Shown here: positions 12,089-21,853 of the stretch, piece after piece
Position numbering within the stretch: the stretch's first letter is position 1
Layout of the letters: each line of letters opens with the position of its first letter
Origin: Impatiens glandulifera
Taxonomy: Eukaryota; Streptophyta; Magnoliopsida; Ericales; Balsaminaceae
NCBI RefSeq assembly: GCF_907164915.1
Contig: NC_061862.1
Location: forward strand, 29,901,151-29,965,150
Length of the DNA stretch: 64,000 nucleotides
Direction: 5' to 3'
Program-made: the position numbers and the translations under genes
The notes under the pieces: model-generated
The model's database searches: none
What the model was told of the DNA's origin: nothing
The model's input: the letters and a program-made list of their open reading frames with translations, nothing else

Positions 12089-13542
12089 TGTTAGGATCGG
12101 GGATGCCCTTGGAGGACCGGGGTGTTTCCGGTTCTAGGAAGGGTGGCCGCTTACAACAACACAACACACACTGATTGGTGATAGTCCGGTTAGAGACTAA
12201 AACCGCTCTTAACACTACACAGATTGTCACAGACACTTGAACCGAGTTCAAGTGCGGAAATGTCCGTTTCAATCTGAAGCAACGAATACGATTCGGATGA
12301 AGTTTATGAGGAGTCGGTTTAAGGAGTATGTATAGACCAGTTTCGATTATTGGAGTAGGATTATATTTCAGTTAACGTATTTCGGTTTTGGAGTAAATAA
12401 GCGGGAAATAAATAAAAGACACGAGACAAGATTTTTTATGGATGTTCGGAGCAAACCCTCCTACGTCACCCCTCTTCTCAGATTATGAGAAGGATCTCCA
12501 CTAACTTGAATGTTACAACACTCACACAATGTCGAACGAGCCTTAATCGCTACTCGTCGGTTACACCACTCACTATGATGTAATACAATAACACAACACA
12601 ATACAACTTTCGGTAAATGAAACAATAGATTTCTTTCTCTCTCTTAATAACTTTTTGAAACGTTTTGGACAATTTGATACTTTTATTCCTTGCTCTTGGA
12701 TTACTTCTTCCTTGCCTTCTATTTATATGAAAAATATGACAACGGTCATATTTTCTCTCTCCAGGAGATTGGCCGCTGGAAACCGGTAATGATCAAGAGG
12801 CTTGCACGCCTTCCCTCTTGGACAGATCAATTTGGACACATGGCAGACATGCTCTTAGCCAGTTTGCATGTTGGACACATGGCAGACATGCTCTTAGCCG
12901 ACCGCCTGCCTGACAGCTACCTGCTGCCTGGAGATTGCTTCTGGATTTGGACAAGCATGCCTGACAACTACCTGCTGCCTTGGAGATTGCTTCTGGATTT
13001 GGATTACTCATTTAATAACTAGAGCTTGACAGCATTTAATCAACCGGAACATATTTATGACTGAGCGGCTTATTTAATAACCGGAACATTTATGACTGGA
13101 GCGGCTGCATTAAGTGTCGGTTGACCGGAGCCTTCTTTCATTAAATGCCTGTTTGACCGATCTCCTAACTGAACTCCAGTTGACCAACCGGTTGACTGAA
13201 CTTCTTGGCTGCTTTTACTTCAAACAATTTCCCTGAAATAGCAAAACTTTAAATATTATTTGCAGCCAGTGGGATTTGATCCCTGGTCACCTGTGTGACA
13301 GACAGAGGTGTTAACCACTACGCTACAACAACTTCTTGTTATATTTAAACCAATTAATATACTTGATATAACTTAGCGGTTTAACATATATATTTGAACT
13401 TAGTTTTATCTATTTATTAAACTTTTCATAAATTATAACAATTATTTTCTATCAATTTCTCCCTTTTTGATTATTTAGAATAAATATTCAAAAATCGTAA
13501 TGTGTGGCCGGTTTAAAATTAATCTACTTAATTTTTCAATCA
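12089..13542 (-). repeat. Element A 5' LTR
   Basis: TGTTAGGATC...TTCAATCA on the plus strand. It is about 97% similar to the 3' LTR where aligned, with fewer 39-bp and 36-bp internal units and with a SINE insertion at about 13208-13329 that the 3' LTR lacks. Its ORF at 12690-13022 matches the 9400-9744 frame of the other LTR and is not a gene. Confidence 0.85.
13208..13329 (-). mobile_element. tRNA-derived SINE inserted in the element A 5' LTR
   Basis: About 120 bp present only in this LTR. On the minus strand it starts GTTGTAGCGTAGTGGTTAAC, which fits an RNA polymerase III A box (TAGCGTAGTGGTTAA at 13311-13325). It is followed ~40 bases later by GGGATCAAATCCC (13271-13283), which fits a B box within a T-arm-like stem. 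A non-tRNA 3' part follows. AACTTCTTG occurs on both sides and may be the target duplication, though the empty LTR also carries two near copies of CTTCTTG. A functional tRNA is unlikely because no acceptor stem is seen. Confidence 0.7.
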
Positions 13543-15681
13543 TATTCTTTTGTTTAATGAAGAGTGAAAAATTGTTGATGGTACAATGTATTTTCATGCA
13601 AAACTTTGGATTTACCCCAAAATACTACATTTGCTGAGTTAGTTGATATCAACATGATACACTTAACCTGAAAAAATCTACATATGATTTAGTGCTTCAA
13701 GTCAAGTATAATGTTCAGGGTATGCGAAATCCTCCCCCTATTCTTATTGATCAAGATATGGATGTGGGCATCTATTTATCATTGTTGATTTCGAGTCGCA
13801 ATGTGTCACCACTGTGTGTCTCTATAGTAGAGAAGTTACCACTTACTCAAGAAAAGATACTACTACTTACATACCCAACTCAAGAAAGTATACTACCACT
13901 ACTTACTCAAAAAAGTATACTAGGAGTTATTCCTTATATATTTCAGTAGGATGTCTTTGAAAGTCAAAATGAAGCAGGAGAAGAAAACTCTCTGCGTCAT
14001 TAATAGGACTTTCTTAATACTAGTAGTGCCGCACCATCAATTGCACTCACGCCTCAACGATCATCAATGCTTACACCATCTATTGTAAGAGCATCATTTC
14101 CATCGACAAACCGATCATCAATGCATACACCATCTACTACAAGAGCATCATTTCCATCGACATACCGATCAATACTTACGACAAACCCATCATCAATACA
14201 AACAGACCGATCATTTGGGATGTCATTAAGTAGTGAAATCGTATTAGAAGTCGGTGCATTGTTTGATAATAAAATAGAACTTCAACTGAGGTATATAAAT
14301 ATGCGATGACTAATTATTTTGAATTCAAAGTGGAGAAGTCAAGAAAATATCTTTGGTATGTGAAATGTGTGGATGAGAAATACACGTGGAGATTGCGTGC
14401 TGTGAGAGGTAAATTATCTGAGATGTTTGAGATATAGAAATTTGACCAACATCACACATGCTCAATTTTGTTGAGACAAGAAAAAAAATGGAAACACCAA
14501 CATAGGTTATTGGGGAGTGCATGAATAGTAAGTACATATACCATCACCATGACCACTTGCCTAAGAAAATAATTGAAGACATGCAGACAAGTTATGGGAT
14601 AAATATGACATATAATAAGGCTTGAAGGTCAAGGGAAAAGACTTTAATGGCGGTGCGAGGAACTGTAGAGGATTCTTACGAAAAAAATGGCATCATACCT
14701 TTACATATTGGAGAAGAGTAATCCGGGTACCATAATAGAAATCCTACTTCAGGTACATATGTTCATGTCCCTAGGCGTCTCAATTATGATTTCAAAACCT
14801 ATTGCCGTCCTATATTGTGCGTTGATAGCAGTTTTTCTTAAGCACAATGTCAACTATATCCCGTTTCATTCGGCGTTGTTGATTTAGAGAATAATAACTC
14901 CTAGACTTATTTTATGCAAAAAATGAGAGATGCAATTGGATTATTTGATGATCTCATCTTCATATCCGATAGACACTCAAGCATCGCCAATGCCTCGTGT
15001 CCAGTTTTTCTAGAAGCAGACCACGGTGCATGCACATCTCACATAAAGATTAATATTATGGCCAAATTCAAAACTGATAACTATCACGAGAAGTTTGATT
15101 TGGCTTCTTGTGCGTACATAGTCTCCAACTTTAATCGACATTTTGACAGGATCAGGGTTAAGGATCAAAGGATTGCTGCCTATTTGGAAGAAATTGAGTT
15201 CCAAAGATGGAGTAGAGCATTTTTCCCCGGTAAGTGATATAATCAACTCACAAGTAATTATGTTGAGAACTTTAATAGTTAGAGCATGAATGCCAAAAAG
15301 TATACCACTTTAATAATGACTGACTATTTAAGATTCACAATACAACATTGATTTCATGATAGAAGAGAAAAAACGTCCAACTACCAAGAATGTTTATCTC
15401 CAAATTATGAAAAGTTATTACGCGAGCAATTCGAGAAGGCCAAATTCTATAATGTCTCCCCGCTTAACCGATTAGTGAGTCCCATTTTAAAGTCAATTTG
15501 AAAGACATGACATGCACTTTTAGGGTATTTGAAGTATCCAGTCTTTCTTATACGCATGCCCTGGCTGCTGCCCATCACCGGAGTTTGGTTGCTTATGACT
15601 TCTACTCAAGGTATTATTCAACTCACATGTTCAATCTATCTAACCAATTGCACACATGTTTAATCGTTCTATTTTCCTTGC

Positions 15682-16053
15682 TGATGCGGTGCGAGTCGAA
15701 GAGATTGGAATATAATCTAATTAAGGAAGGGATTGGAAGATATATTCTAATCAAGGAAGGGATTAGAATATATATTCTAATTAAGGAAGAAATTACTAGA
15801 GATATTCTAAATTAGGTAGGGATATTCTTGCTATGGAAGGAATATCCTAAATTAGTATAATTAAATTGTAATTAGACGTAATTCCTAATTTAATACGTGT
15901 AAGTCCTATAAATACCCTGAAGGTATTCCATTGTAAGGGGGAAGAAGATTATTAATCAGAAAACGAGGTTTCCTCAATATCTATCAACTTTCGGTATTCG
16001 TAAGAATCAACGAATCTTGATAAAGGTTCATCCTAGCCACGCACGCTGCATCA
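15682..16053 (+). repeat. Element B 5' LTR (372 bp)
   Basis: Runs from TGATGCGGTGCGAGTCG to CACGCTGCATCA. It contains repeated AATCAAGGAAGGGATT-like units near its start and a TATAAATA promoter candidate at 15908-15915. No difference from 18826-19197 was seen. Confidence 0.92.
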
Positions 16054-16055
16054 GT

Positions 16056-16067
16056 TGGTATCAGAGC
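16056..16067 (+). other. Element B primer binding site (tRNA-iMet)
   Basis: TGGTATCAGAGC, two bases downstream of the 5' LTR; an exact match to the usual plant iMet primer site. Confidence 0.9.
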
Positions 16068-16084
16068 CCAGTCGACCCTGAGGT

Positions 16085-18859
16085 ATGCCGCCCCGAAGAC
16101 AGCCGCGCAACCCTACCCCTGGTGCTGATGATGGTGACCTTGCTGAGTTGCGACGTGAAAACGCTGAGTTTCGCCGTGATAACGACGATTTGAGGCGGCA
16201 GGTTGAATGGTTGACGCAACGGATGGATGCATCTATGAACATGCCCCACCCTGAAGATGATGTTACGATGACAGATGAAAACCCTCTCGGTGGTCTTCGG
16301 AATCGATCCCCTGAACGCCCCAATCATCGCTGGGAGCAGGCTTTCAGGGTGGACATCCCTAAGTTCGATGGTAGTCTATCACCGGAAGAGTTTATTGATT
16401 GGCTTTCTCAGGTTGAAGAGATTCTGGATTTCAAGGAAGTTCCTGCAGATCGTCGTGTACCCCTTGTTACGATCCGCTTACATGGTCGTGCACAAGCATG
16501 GTGGCAGCAGTTGAAACAGACACGTGTTCGTCATGGTAAGGCAAAGCTCACGAATTGGGACAAATTCAGGAAGCATATTAGGGCTGCGTTTCTACCATAT
16601 AATTACGAACGTAACCTGTACCAGCGGTTCCAGAATCTTCGTCAGGGTTCTCGTTCCGTGGATGACTATTCCACTGAGTTTTACACCTTTGTGGCTCGTG
16701 TTGACCTGTCTGAGTCCCCTCTCCAGTTGGTTTCTCGCTATATTGGTGGCCTTCGCCTCCAGTTGCAGGATATTTTGAATATGTTTGATCCCTTGACTGT
16801 TTCTGAGGCACATCAGCGTGCTTCACAGGCTGAGAAACAGCTAGCTAGGCGCGGTTCGGGTAGCTTTGGAAAACAGGTTGTCCCCACTAGTGGCATTGGT
16901 TCTTCTTCCCAGTCGGCCCATCCCACCCCAGCCCCCCCTCGCGGCACTACAGCCCCCCCACAGGGACGTCCCGGTGGCTTGCGTTGTTTCGATTGTGGTG
17001 AAGTTGGCCATCGCCAAGCAGAGTGTCGCAACCCAAAGTCCACCAATCGTGGTCTTTTTACTGAGGTGGATGATCCTGACTCTGCTCTTCCTTCAGATTC
17101 AGCCCCAGTGTATGATGTTTATGATGATGAGGCAGCGGAGGAGTATGTTTCTGGTGATGTTGGCCCCCTTTTGGTGATTCGTCGATCATGTTTAACCCCT
17201 CGTGCTCCTGACAACGAGTGGTTACGCAATAATCTGTTCCATTCCACTTGTACCATCGGTGGCAAAGTTTGCACCTTCATCATTGATGCTGGGAGTTGTG
17301 AGAATGTGATTTCTGAGGTTGCAGTTTCGAAGCTGGGTCTGTCCACTGAACCTCACCCCAAGCCTTATCGCCTGTCCTGGCTGAGTCAAGGTACGGATGT
17401 TACAGTTTCCAAGCGCGTACTTGTTAATTTTTCCATTGGTTCCCATTATCGTGATGCTGTATATTGTGATGTGGTTCCTATGGATGCTTGTCACCTTTTA
17501 CTTGGTCGCCCTTGGCAGTTTGATCATTCCGTTATACATGATGGGCGTGCTAATACCTACACGTTCTTATTTCATGGTACCAAAATTGTGTTGATGCCAA
17601 ATCAGCCCAAGAAGGGTGCTGCCCTCACTCATCATGCGTCCCCCCCTACCACCTTGTTGTCTCGGGGTCCTTTTCAGACCGCCATGGTCGAATCGGGCAT
17701 GGTGTTTGCTCTATTTTGTTCGCTGATTACCTGTGGTGCTAGTTCTAAGGTGCCTATTCCAGTGCAGCCGCTGTTACAGGAGTTTGCAGATGTTTTTCCT
17801 GAGAATCTGCCTTGTGCCTTGCCTCCTTTGCGTGATATCCAGCATCACATTGACTTGGTTCCAGGTGCTGCCCTACCCAACCGTCCTCATTACCGCATGA
17901 GTCCCAAAGAACATGAAGAGTTGCGTAGACAGGTGGAGGACTTGCTGGCTAAGGGACACATTCGAGAGAGCCTTAGTCCCTGTGCTGTCCCGGCCCTTCT
18001 TTCCCCAAAAAAGGATGGGTCTTGGCGTATGTGCATTGATAGTCGTGCTATCAACAAGATTACAGTGCGTTATCGGTTTCCTATTCCCCGGTTGGATGAC
18101 TTGTTGGATCAGTTGGGTGGTGCTTCTGTGTTTAGCAAACTGGATCTCAAGAGTGGATACCATCAGATTCGTATTCGCATGGGTGATGAGTGGAAGACTG
18201 CCTTTAAGACTCGTGAGAGCTTATATGAGTGGCTGGTTATGCCGTGTGGTCTGTCGAATGCTCCTAGCACCTTTATGCGTATGATGAACCAGGCTCTTCG
18301 CCCTTTCATTGGGAAGTTTGCTCACAATCATGCTGTTAATCGCTCCACTGGTTTCAGTCCTTTCCATGTGATTTACGGGCTGTCTCCGCGTGCTCCTCTT
18401 GATTTGTTAGCGCTGCCCAGCAAGGTGCGTCCTCATTCCACTGCTGCGGATTTTGTTGGTCAGTTGGCTCAGGTTCATCAGACCACTCATGACCGCTTGG
18501 TTGCTGCTACTGCCAAGTACAAGGAGAAGGCTGATTCGAGAAGGCGTGCTGTTGATTTTGAAGTTGGTGACTTTGTGTGGGCTATTCTGACTAAGGATCG
18601 TTTTCCAGCTCATGAATATAGCAAGCTTGCTGCTAAGAAGATTGGTCCTGTTGAGATAGTGGAGAAGATCAACCCCAATGCTTATCGTTTACGCCTTCCC
18701 AGCCATGTGCGTACCTCTGATGTGTTCAATGTGAAGCATCTTGTTCCTTTTGTGGGTGAGTCTTCTTCTGATGAGGATGATGCGGTTCCAGATTCGAGGA
18801 CGAATCTTTTCTACCCTGGGGGGAATGATGCGGTGCGAGTCGAAGAGATTGGAATATAA
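16085..18859 (+). CDS. Element B gag-protease-(RT/integrase fusion) polyprotein
   Basis: An uninterrupted 924-codon ORF from the ATG at 16085, 32 bases after the 5' LTR. Residues 20-55 are a charged coiled coil. About 95-210 is the retrotransposon gag domain (WW-QL, F---YR-----F--LRQG-RSV--Y). A zinc knuckle CFDCGEVGHRQAEC lies near 301-314. An aspartic-protease motif (IIDAGSCENVIS) lies near 399. RT spans about 562-744 (W--CIDSRAINKIT, FSKLDLKSGYHQIR, MPCGLSNAPSTFMR). At about residue 744 (nt 18315) RT passes directly, in frame, into the integrase C-terminus (NRSTGFSPFHVIYG; NAYRLRLPSH). The catalytic Y/F-x-DD box, RNase H and integrase HHCC/DDE core are absent. The stop lies 34 bp inside the 3' LTR. 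Gag and protease may still work; reverse transcription cannot. Confidence 0.9.
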   Translation: MPPRRQPRNPTPGADDGDLAELRRENAEFRRDNDDLRRQVEWLTQRMDASMNMPHPEDDVTMTDENPLGGLRNRSPERPNHRWEQAFRVDIPKFDGSLSPEEFIDWLSQVEEILDFKEVPADRRVPLVTIRLHGRAQAWWQQLKQTRVRHGKAKLTNWDKFRKHIRAAFLPYNYERNLYQRFQNLRQGSRSVDDYSTEFYTFVARVDLSESPLQLVSRYIGGLRLQLQDILNMFDPLTVSEAHQRASQAEKQLARRGSGSFGKQVVPTSGIGSSSQSAHPTPAPPRGTTAPPQGRPGGLRCFDCGEVGHRQAECRNPKSTNRGLFTEVDDPDSALPSDSAPVYDVYDDEAAEEYVSGDVGPLLVIRRSCLTPRAPDNEWLRNNLFHSTCTIGGKVCTFIIDAGSCENVISEVAVSKLGLSTEPHPKPYRLSWLSQGTDVTVSKRVLVNFSIGSHYRDAVYCDVVPMDACHLLLGRPWQFDHSVIHDGRANTYTFLFHGTKIVLMPNQPKKGAALTHHASPPTTLLSRGPFQTAMVESGMVFALFCSLITCGASSKVPIPVQPLLQEFADVFPENLPCALPPLRDIQHHIDLVPGAALPNRPHYRMSPKEHEELRRQVEDLLAKGHIRESLSPCAVPALLSPKKDGSWRMCIDSRAINKITVRYRFPIPRLDDLLDQLGGASVFSKLDLKSGYHQIRIRMGDEWKTAFKTRESLYEWLVMPCGLSNAPSTFMRMMNQALRPFIGKFAHNHAVNRSTGFSPFHVIYGLSPRAPLDLLALPSKVRPHSTAADFVGQLAQVHQTTHDRLVAATAKYKEKADSRRRAVDFEVGDFVWAILTKDRFPAHEYSKLAAKKIGPVEIVEKINPNAYRLRLPSHVRTSDVFNVKHLVPFVGESSSDEDDAVPDSRTNLFYPGGNDAVRVEEIGI
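18811..18825 (+). other. Element B polypurine tract
   Basis: CTGGGGGGAA immediately precedes the 3' LTR, the expected place for plus-strand priming. It also encodes the PGGN residues of the ORF. Confidence 0.8.
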
Positions 18860-19197
18860 TCTAATTAAGGAAGGGATTGGAAGATATATTCTAATCAAGG
18901 AAGGGATTAGAATATATATTCTAATTAAGGAAGAAATTACTAGAGATATTCTAAATTAGGTAGGGATATTCTTGCTATGGAAGGAATATCCTAAATTAGT
19001 ATAATTAAATTGTAATTAGACGTAATTCCTAATTTAATACGTGTAAGTCCTATAAATACCCTGAAGGTATTCCATTGTAAGGGGGAAGAAGATTATTAAT
19101 CAGAAAACGAGGTTTCCTCAATATCTATCAACTTTCGGTATTCGTAAGAATCAACGAATCTTGATAAAGGTTCATCCTAGCCACGCACGCTGCATCA
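18826..19197 (+). repeat. Element B 3' LTR (372 bp)
   Basis: Second copy of the LTR, with no difference from 15682-16053 by eye. The first 34 bases are also coding. Confidence 0.92.
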
Positions 19198-19532
19198 CTT
19201 GCTCACAGTTATTACTCAACTGAATCGTGCTTGAATGCATATGAAGAGACATGTTATTCTGTTTGTGATAAAGACGATTGTAATATTCCCGAAATTAACA
19301 AACAATGCATGTGCTTAAAACCACCTATTAAGGTTAAGAAAGGCAGTCAATAACAAAACATATGTCATCCCAATGTGAGGTCCGTAAGGTCCCGAGACGA
19401 TGCAACTCATGTGGTGGTCTAGGACATAACATGGCAACATACAAAGTAGTGATGCCTGCACTATCTACTACAAGAGCATCATCATCTCAACAACATGAGT
19501 CATCATCTCAGCAATATGAGCCTTTAGTTTGA

Positions 19533-20334
19533 ACTTGTTTTAGATTTTGACAGTGTCTGATTTGGTAGTTTGAGATTGGGATAAAATGAACTAGTGTATG
19601 TTATGGTTGATTATTTGATTCACATTTATGGTTGAAAATATTTAAATTTGAAATACTTGGTATGTAAGTTTGAAAGACTATTTTACCCTTAGAATGATGT
19701 TTGATTAATTTTTAGTGGTTAAAGTTGACTTTTAATACTCTTTACTATGAGTCAAGTCATTCATATATTATGTAATTAAGCCAAGTTTGTTTGAAGTTTA
19801 GTTTAAACTGAATTTAGATAAATAAGGAATATTAAATACACTTTTTGTTGTGATTAAGTGAGTCTCTGTCTTCTCTTGAAAGATAACTGAACTTGATAAA
19901 CTGTAAATAAATATATACATATTATGGAACATTTGTTAATAAGCTGAGGTATTTCAGGATATAATTTTATTGATTAACTTACTATATTACACATAAAGTT
20001 AAGTCTTTTATAACTTAATTCAAGTTAAATATAATAATTAATCGATTTTACATAATAGATATTAAAATGAACTTAATTCAAACACTACCAAGTCTTAATG
20101 CTGATACTTAATGAACAATTATATTCAATTCAGTCTTAAATTTCCGTCATGGCACGATCGTGCCGTCGCGAGATGCGACCATACCATTTATAATGAATAA
20201 TTGACTTCTTTTTATGTTATGTAAAGATATTAAAATTACATCAATTTTGGTTTACATAATGAAGAATAAATGTTTGATAAAGATTACTAGGATTACAAAA
20301 AAAAATTACATCAACATGAGATTACGGAATACAA
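19533..20334. other. Spacer between the MULE transposase and the C48 gene
   Basis: AT-rich, no gene. At about 20157-20205 it holds one reverse-orientation copy of the GTCGCGAGATGCGACCATAC repeat seen at 8017-8560. Confidence 0.5.
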
Positions 20335-21853
20335 CTATGGTTCTAAAATTTGATGGAATAACCTGACCGCCCACTTGTTTCTCCAAAAACTCATTTCATT
20401 TGAGGTCACATTATCTATACCTAGGTTAGTAATCAAGTATTCCAGATACATAAACATAAAGACACCACAGTCCCCACTCTTGGTTGCTTTGGGGACTTCC
20501 AAATTTTGGTTGCTTTGGGGTATGGAAGTCTTCTGTATTTCATGGGGTCGTAACTTAGCTTAGGAAACCTTAATTTTTCAAGAGGAGAGGTTTCCTTACT
20601 AAGTATATACGGAAGCATTTCACACATTAGTTTCATGAATAAATCAATATTCTTATAAATAGTGGAATCACAGTCATACACGTCGATCCACCACTCTTGT
20701 AGACGAACAACGCACAATATCCAATGTTGGTTACCGAGGTTCAGTAGGACATATATATCATCGACTACTTTCCATTCAACCATATATTTATATTCAGAAT
20801 CCCAATAGTACTCCATAAATTCTTCATTGTCATACTCGTGAGGATCTATAATAAACTTTGGATACTATAGATTGAACTTAACTCCGAGCATATAATCCCC
20901 TATTGTAAATTTATTCCTATATGTCTTTGGATATTTGGCAATCCGTTTTTTCAAAAGGTAGCAACATGAATCGATTTCCTGCACAATGGAAAACATTCAA
21001 TATATAATCCAACTATTTATAATGAGCGACAATAACATTAAAGATGAATTGCACAACTTACCGCATCTTCGAGCCAGGTGAACCTTGTCAGAATTCTATC
21101 ATTGAATTACTTGTCTGCAAGGCACGTAATTACATCCTTTTTTTCTTTGTCGGTTGTTGGATCTTTCATCCATGTTTGCAATTGAACCAACATATGATTT
21201 TCATACTTCTGAAGGGGATTGACTGTAATTGGACCATTTGTCTTTGACTATTTTCCCGAAGGGTTGGTGAACGTGTCATCTATCTTCAGCTTCTTCATCC
21301 TCCACTTTTGCCCAAATGTTAATTTAGGAGGAGTATTGAATTATTTAAAATCATCTTCCTCCTTTTTCCCCTCCTCCTCCTTCTCCTCCTCCTCCTCCTC
21401 CTCATTTTCATTCATCTTCTCCTTCTCCTTCTCCTTCTCCTTCTCCTTCTCCTTCTCCTTCTCCTTCTCCTTCTCCTTCTCCTTCTCCTTCTCCTTCTCC
21501 TTCTCCTTCTCCTTCTCATGTCGCACATATTTGATGAACACCATTTCATTCTCCTCCTCATTCTCCTTATCCTCATTAACCTTCTCATTCTCATTCATCT
21601 TCTCATCTTCTAAGTTATTATTCTAATTCTCCTCATCAACCTTCACCTTCATCTTCTCATCTTCATTCTCCTCCTCATTGTCTACCTTCTCATCATCAAC
21701 CTTCTCCTTCATCTAATTTATCTTCTCATCTTCATTCTCCTTCTCCCCATTTTCTACCTTCTCATCATCAACCTTCTCCTTCATCTCCTCATTTTCATTT
21801 TCATTATCTACCTTATCATTCTTCATCTTCATCTCATCATCTTCATTTTCCTT
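20335..21853 (-). pseudogene. C48 (Ulp1/SENP-like) peptidase gene of a DNA transposon
   Basis: Runs on the minus strand, tail to tail with the MULE transposase. The C-terminal exon (20335-20978) carries the peptidase core: histidine in NQHWILCVV, aspartate in WIDVYDCD, and cysteine in GDCGVF. The cysteine is in a different frame because a short CCAAAGCAACCA duplication (around 20470-20515) shifted the frame. A canonical GT-AG intron lies at 20979-21061. The upstream exon (from 21062) encodes NPLQKYENHML and WMKDPTTDKEKKD, then a Lys/Glu-rich region expanded by a hexanucleotide repeat. The 5' part was removed by insertion of element C at 21854. Ulp1-like genes are known passengers of MULEs (Kaonashi type), so this may be part of the same element as the transposase. 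Confidence 0.75.
21415..21516. repeat. (CCTTCT)n hexanucleotide microsatellite, about 17 copies
   Basis: Near-perfect CCTTCT tandem repeat. On the minus strand it reads Lys-Glu dipeptides, in keeping with a natural acidic/basic stretch of the C48 gene having expanded. Flanking sequence to 21850 is the degenerate form (TTCTCATCTTCATTCTCC). ORFs of poly-Arg or poly-Ser here are frame artefacts. Confidence 0.9.

Larger units (their letters stand above)
8804..13542 (-). mobile_element. Element A: internally deleted copia (Sirevirus-like) LTR retrotransposon
   Basis: The element is bounded by TG...CA and flanked by the 5-bp duplication TATTC (8799-8803 and 13543-13547). In its own orientation (minus) the 5' LTR is 12089-13542, the interior 10302-12088 and the 3' LTR 8804-10301. 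The interior is only ~1.8 kb: a gag remnant joined to the last codons of the RNase H domain, with protease, integrase and reverse transcriptase missing. The primer site and multiplied polypurine tract match elements C, D and G. LTRs differ by about 3% over the first 350 bases, apart from indels and a SINE. It is non-autonomous and could only have moved with proteins supplied in trans. Confidence 0.9.
15682..19197 (+). mobile_element. Element B: deletion-derivative Ty3/gypsy LTR retrotransposon
   Basis: Bounded by TGATGC...GCATCA and flanked by the 5-bp duplication CTTGC (15677-15681 and 19198-19202), inside the MULE transposase gene. The two 372-bp LTRs appear identical when read base by base, so insertion was recent. 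The tRNA-iMet primer site and a purine-rich tract are intact. One long ORF encodes gag, protease, part of RT and the integrase C-terminus. The RT active site, RNase H and integrase core are missing. The tail of the ORF, reaching into the 3' LTR, recalls CRM-type chromoviruses, but that lineage is a guess. Confidence 0.93.
13557..19532 (+). pseudogene. MuDR/MULE transposase, split by element B
   Basis: The gene starts at 13557 (MKSEKLLMVQC) and resumes after element B at 19203. The N-terminal part (13692-13949) resembles MULE N-termini (KYNVQGM-NPPPI, D-DV--YL). A MuDR DNA-binding-like segment follows at 14310-14430 (FEFKVEKSRK, W-VKC, WRLRA). The core is at 14914-15237 (ISDRHSSI, EADHGACTSH, YLEEIEF-RWSRAFFPGK). 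A SWIM zinc finger lies at 15498-15615 (MTCTFR-FEV, THALAA). After element B come DKDDCNIPE and a zinc knuckle at 19405-19445 (CNSCGGLGHNMATY) whose last cysteine is tyrosine. Several stops and frameshifts are present. Its product would cut and rejoin MULE termini; it is dead here. Confidence 0.85.

Noticed and set aside
13264..13329. Possible functional tRNA gene (minus strand)
   Set aside because: A- and B-box-like motifs exist, but no acceptor stem or convincing anticodon arm, and it is an insertion in an LTR. SINE is the better reading.
21219..21626. Ser/Phe-rich and poly-Arg ORFs over the CCTTCT repeat
   Set aside because: These are frame artefacts of the microsatellite; only the Lys/Glu reading on the minus strand fits the C48 gene.
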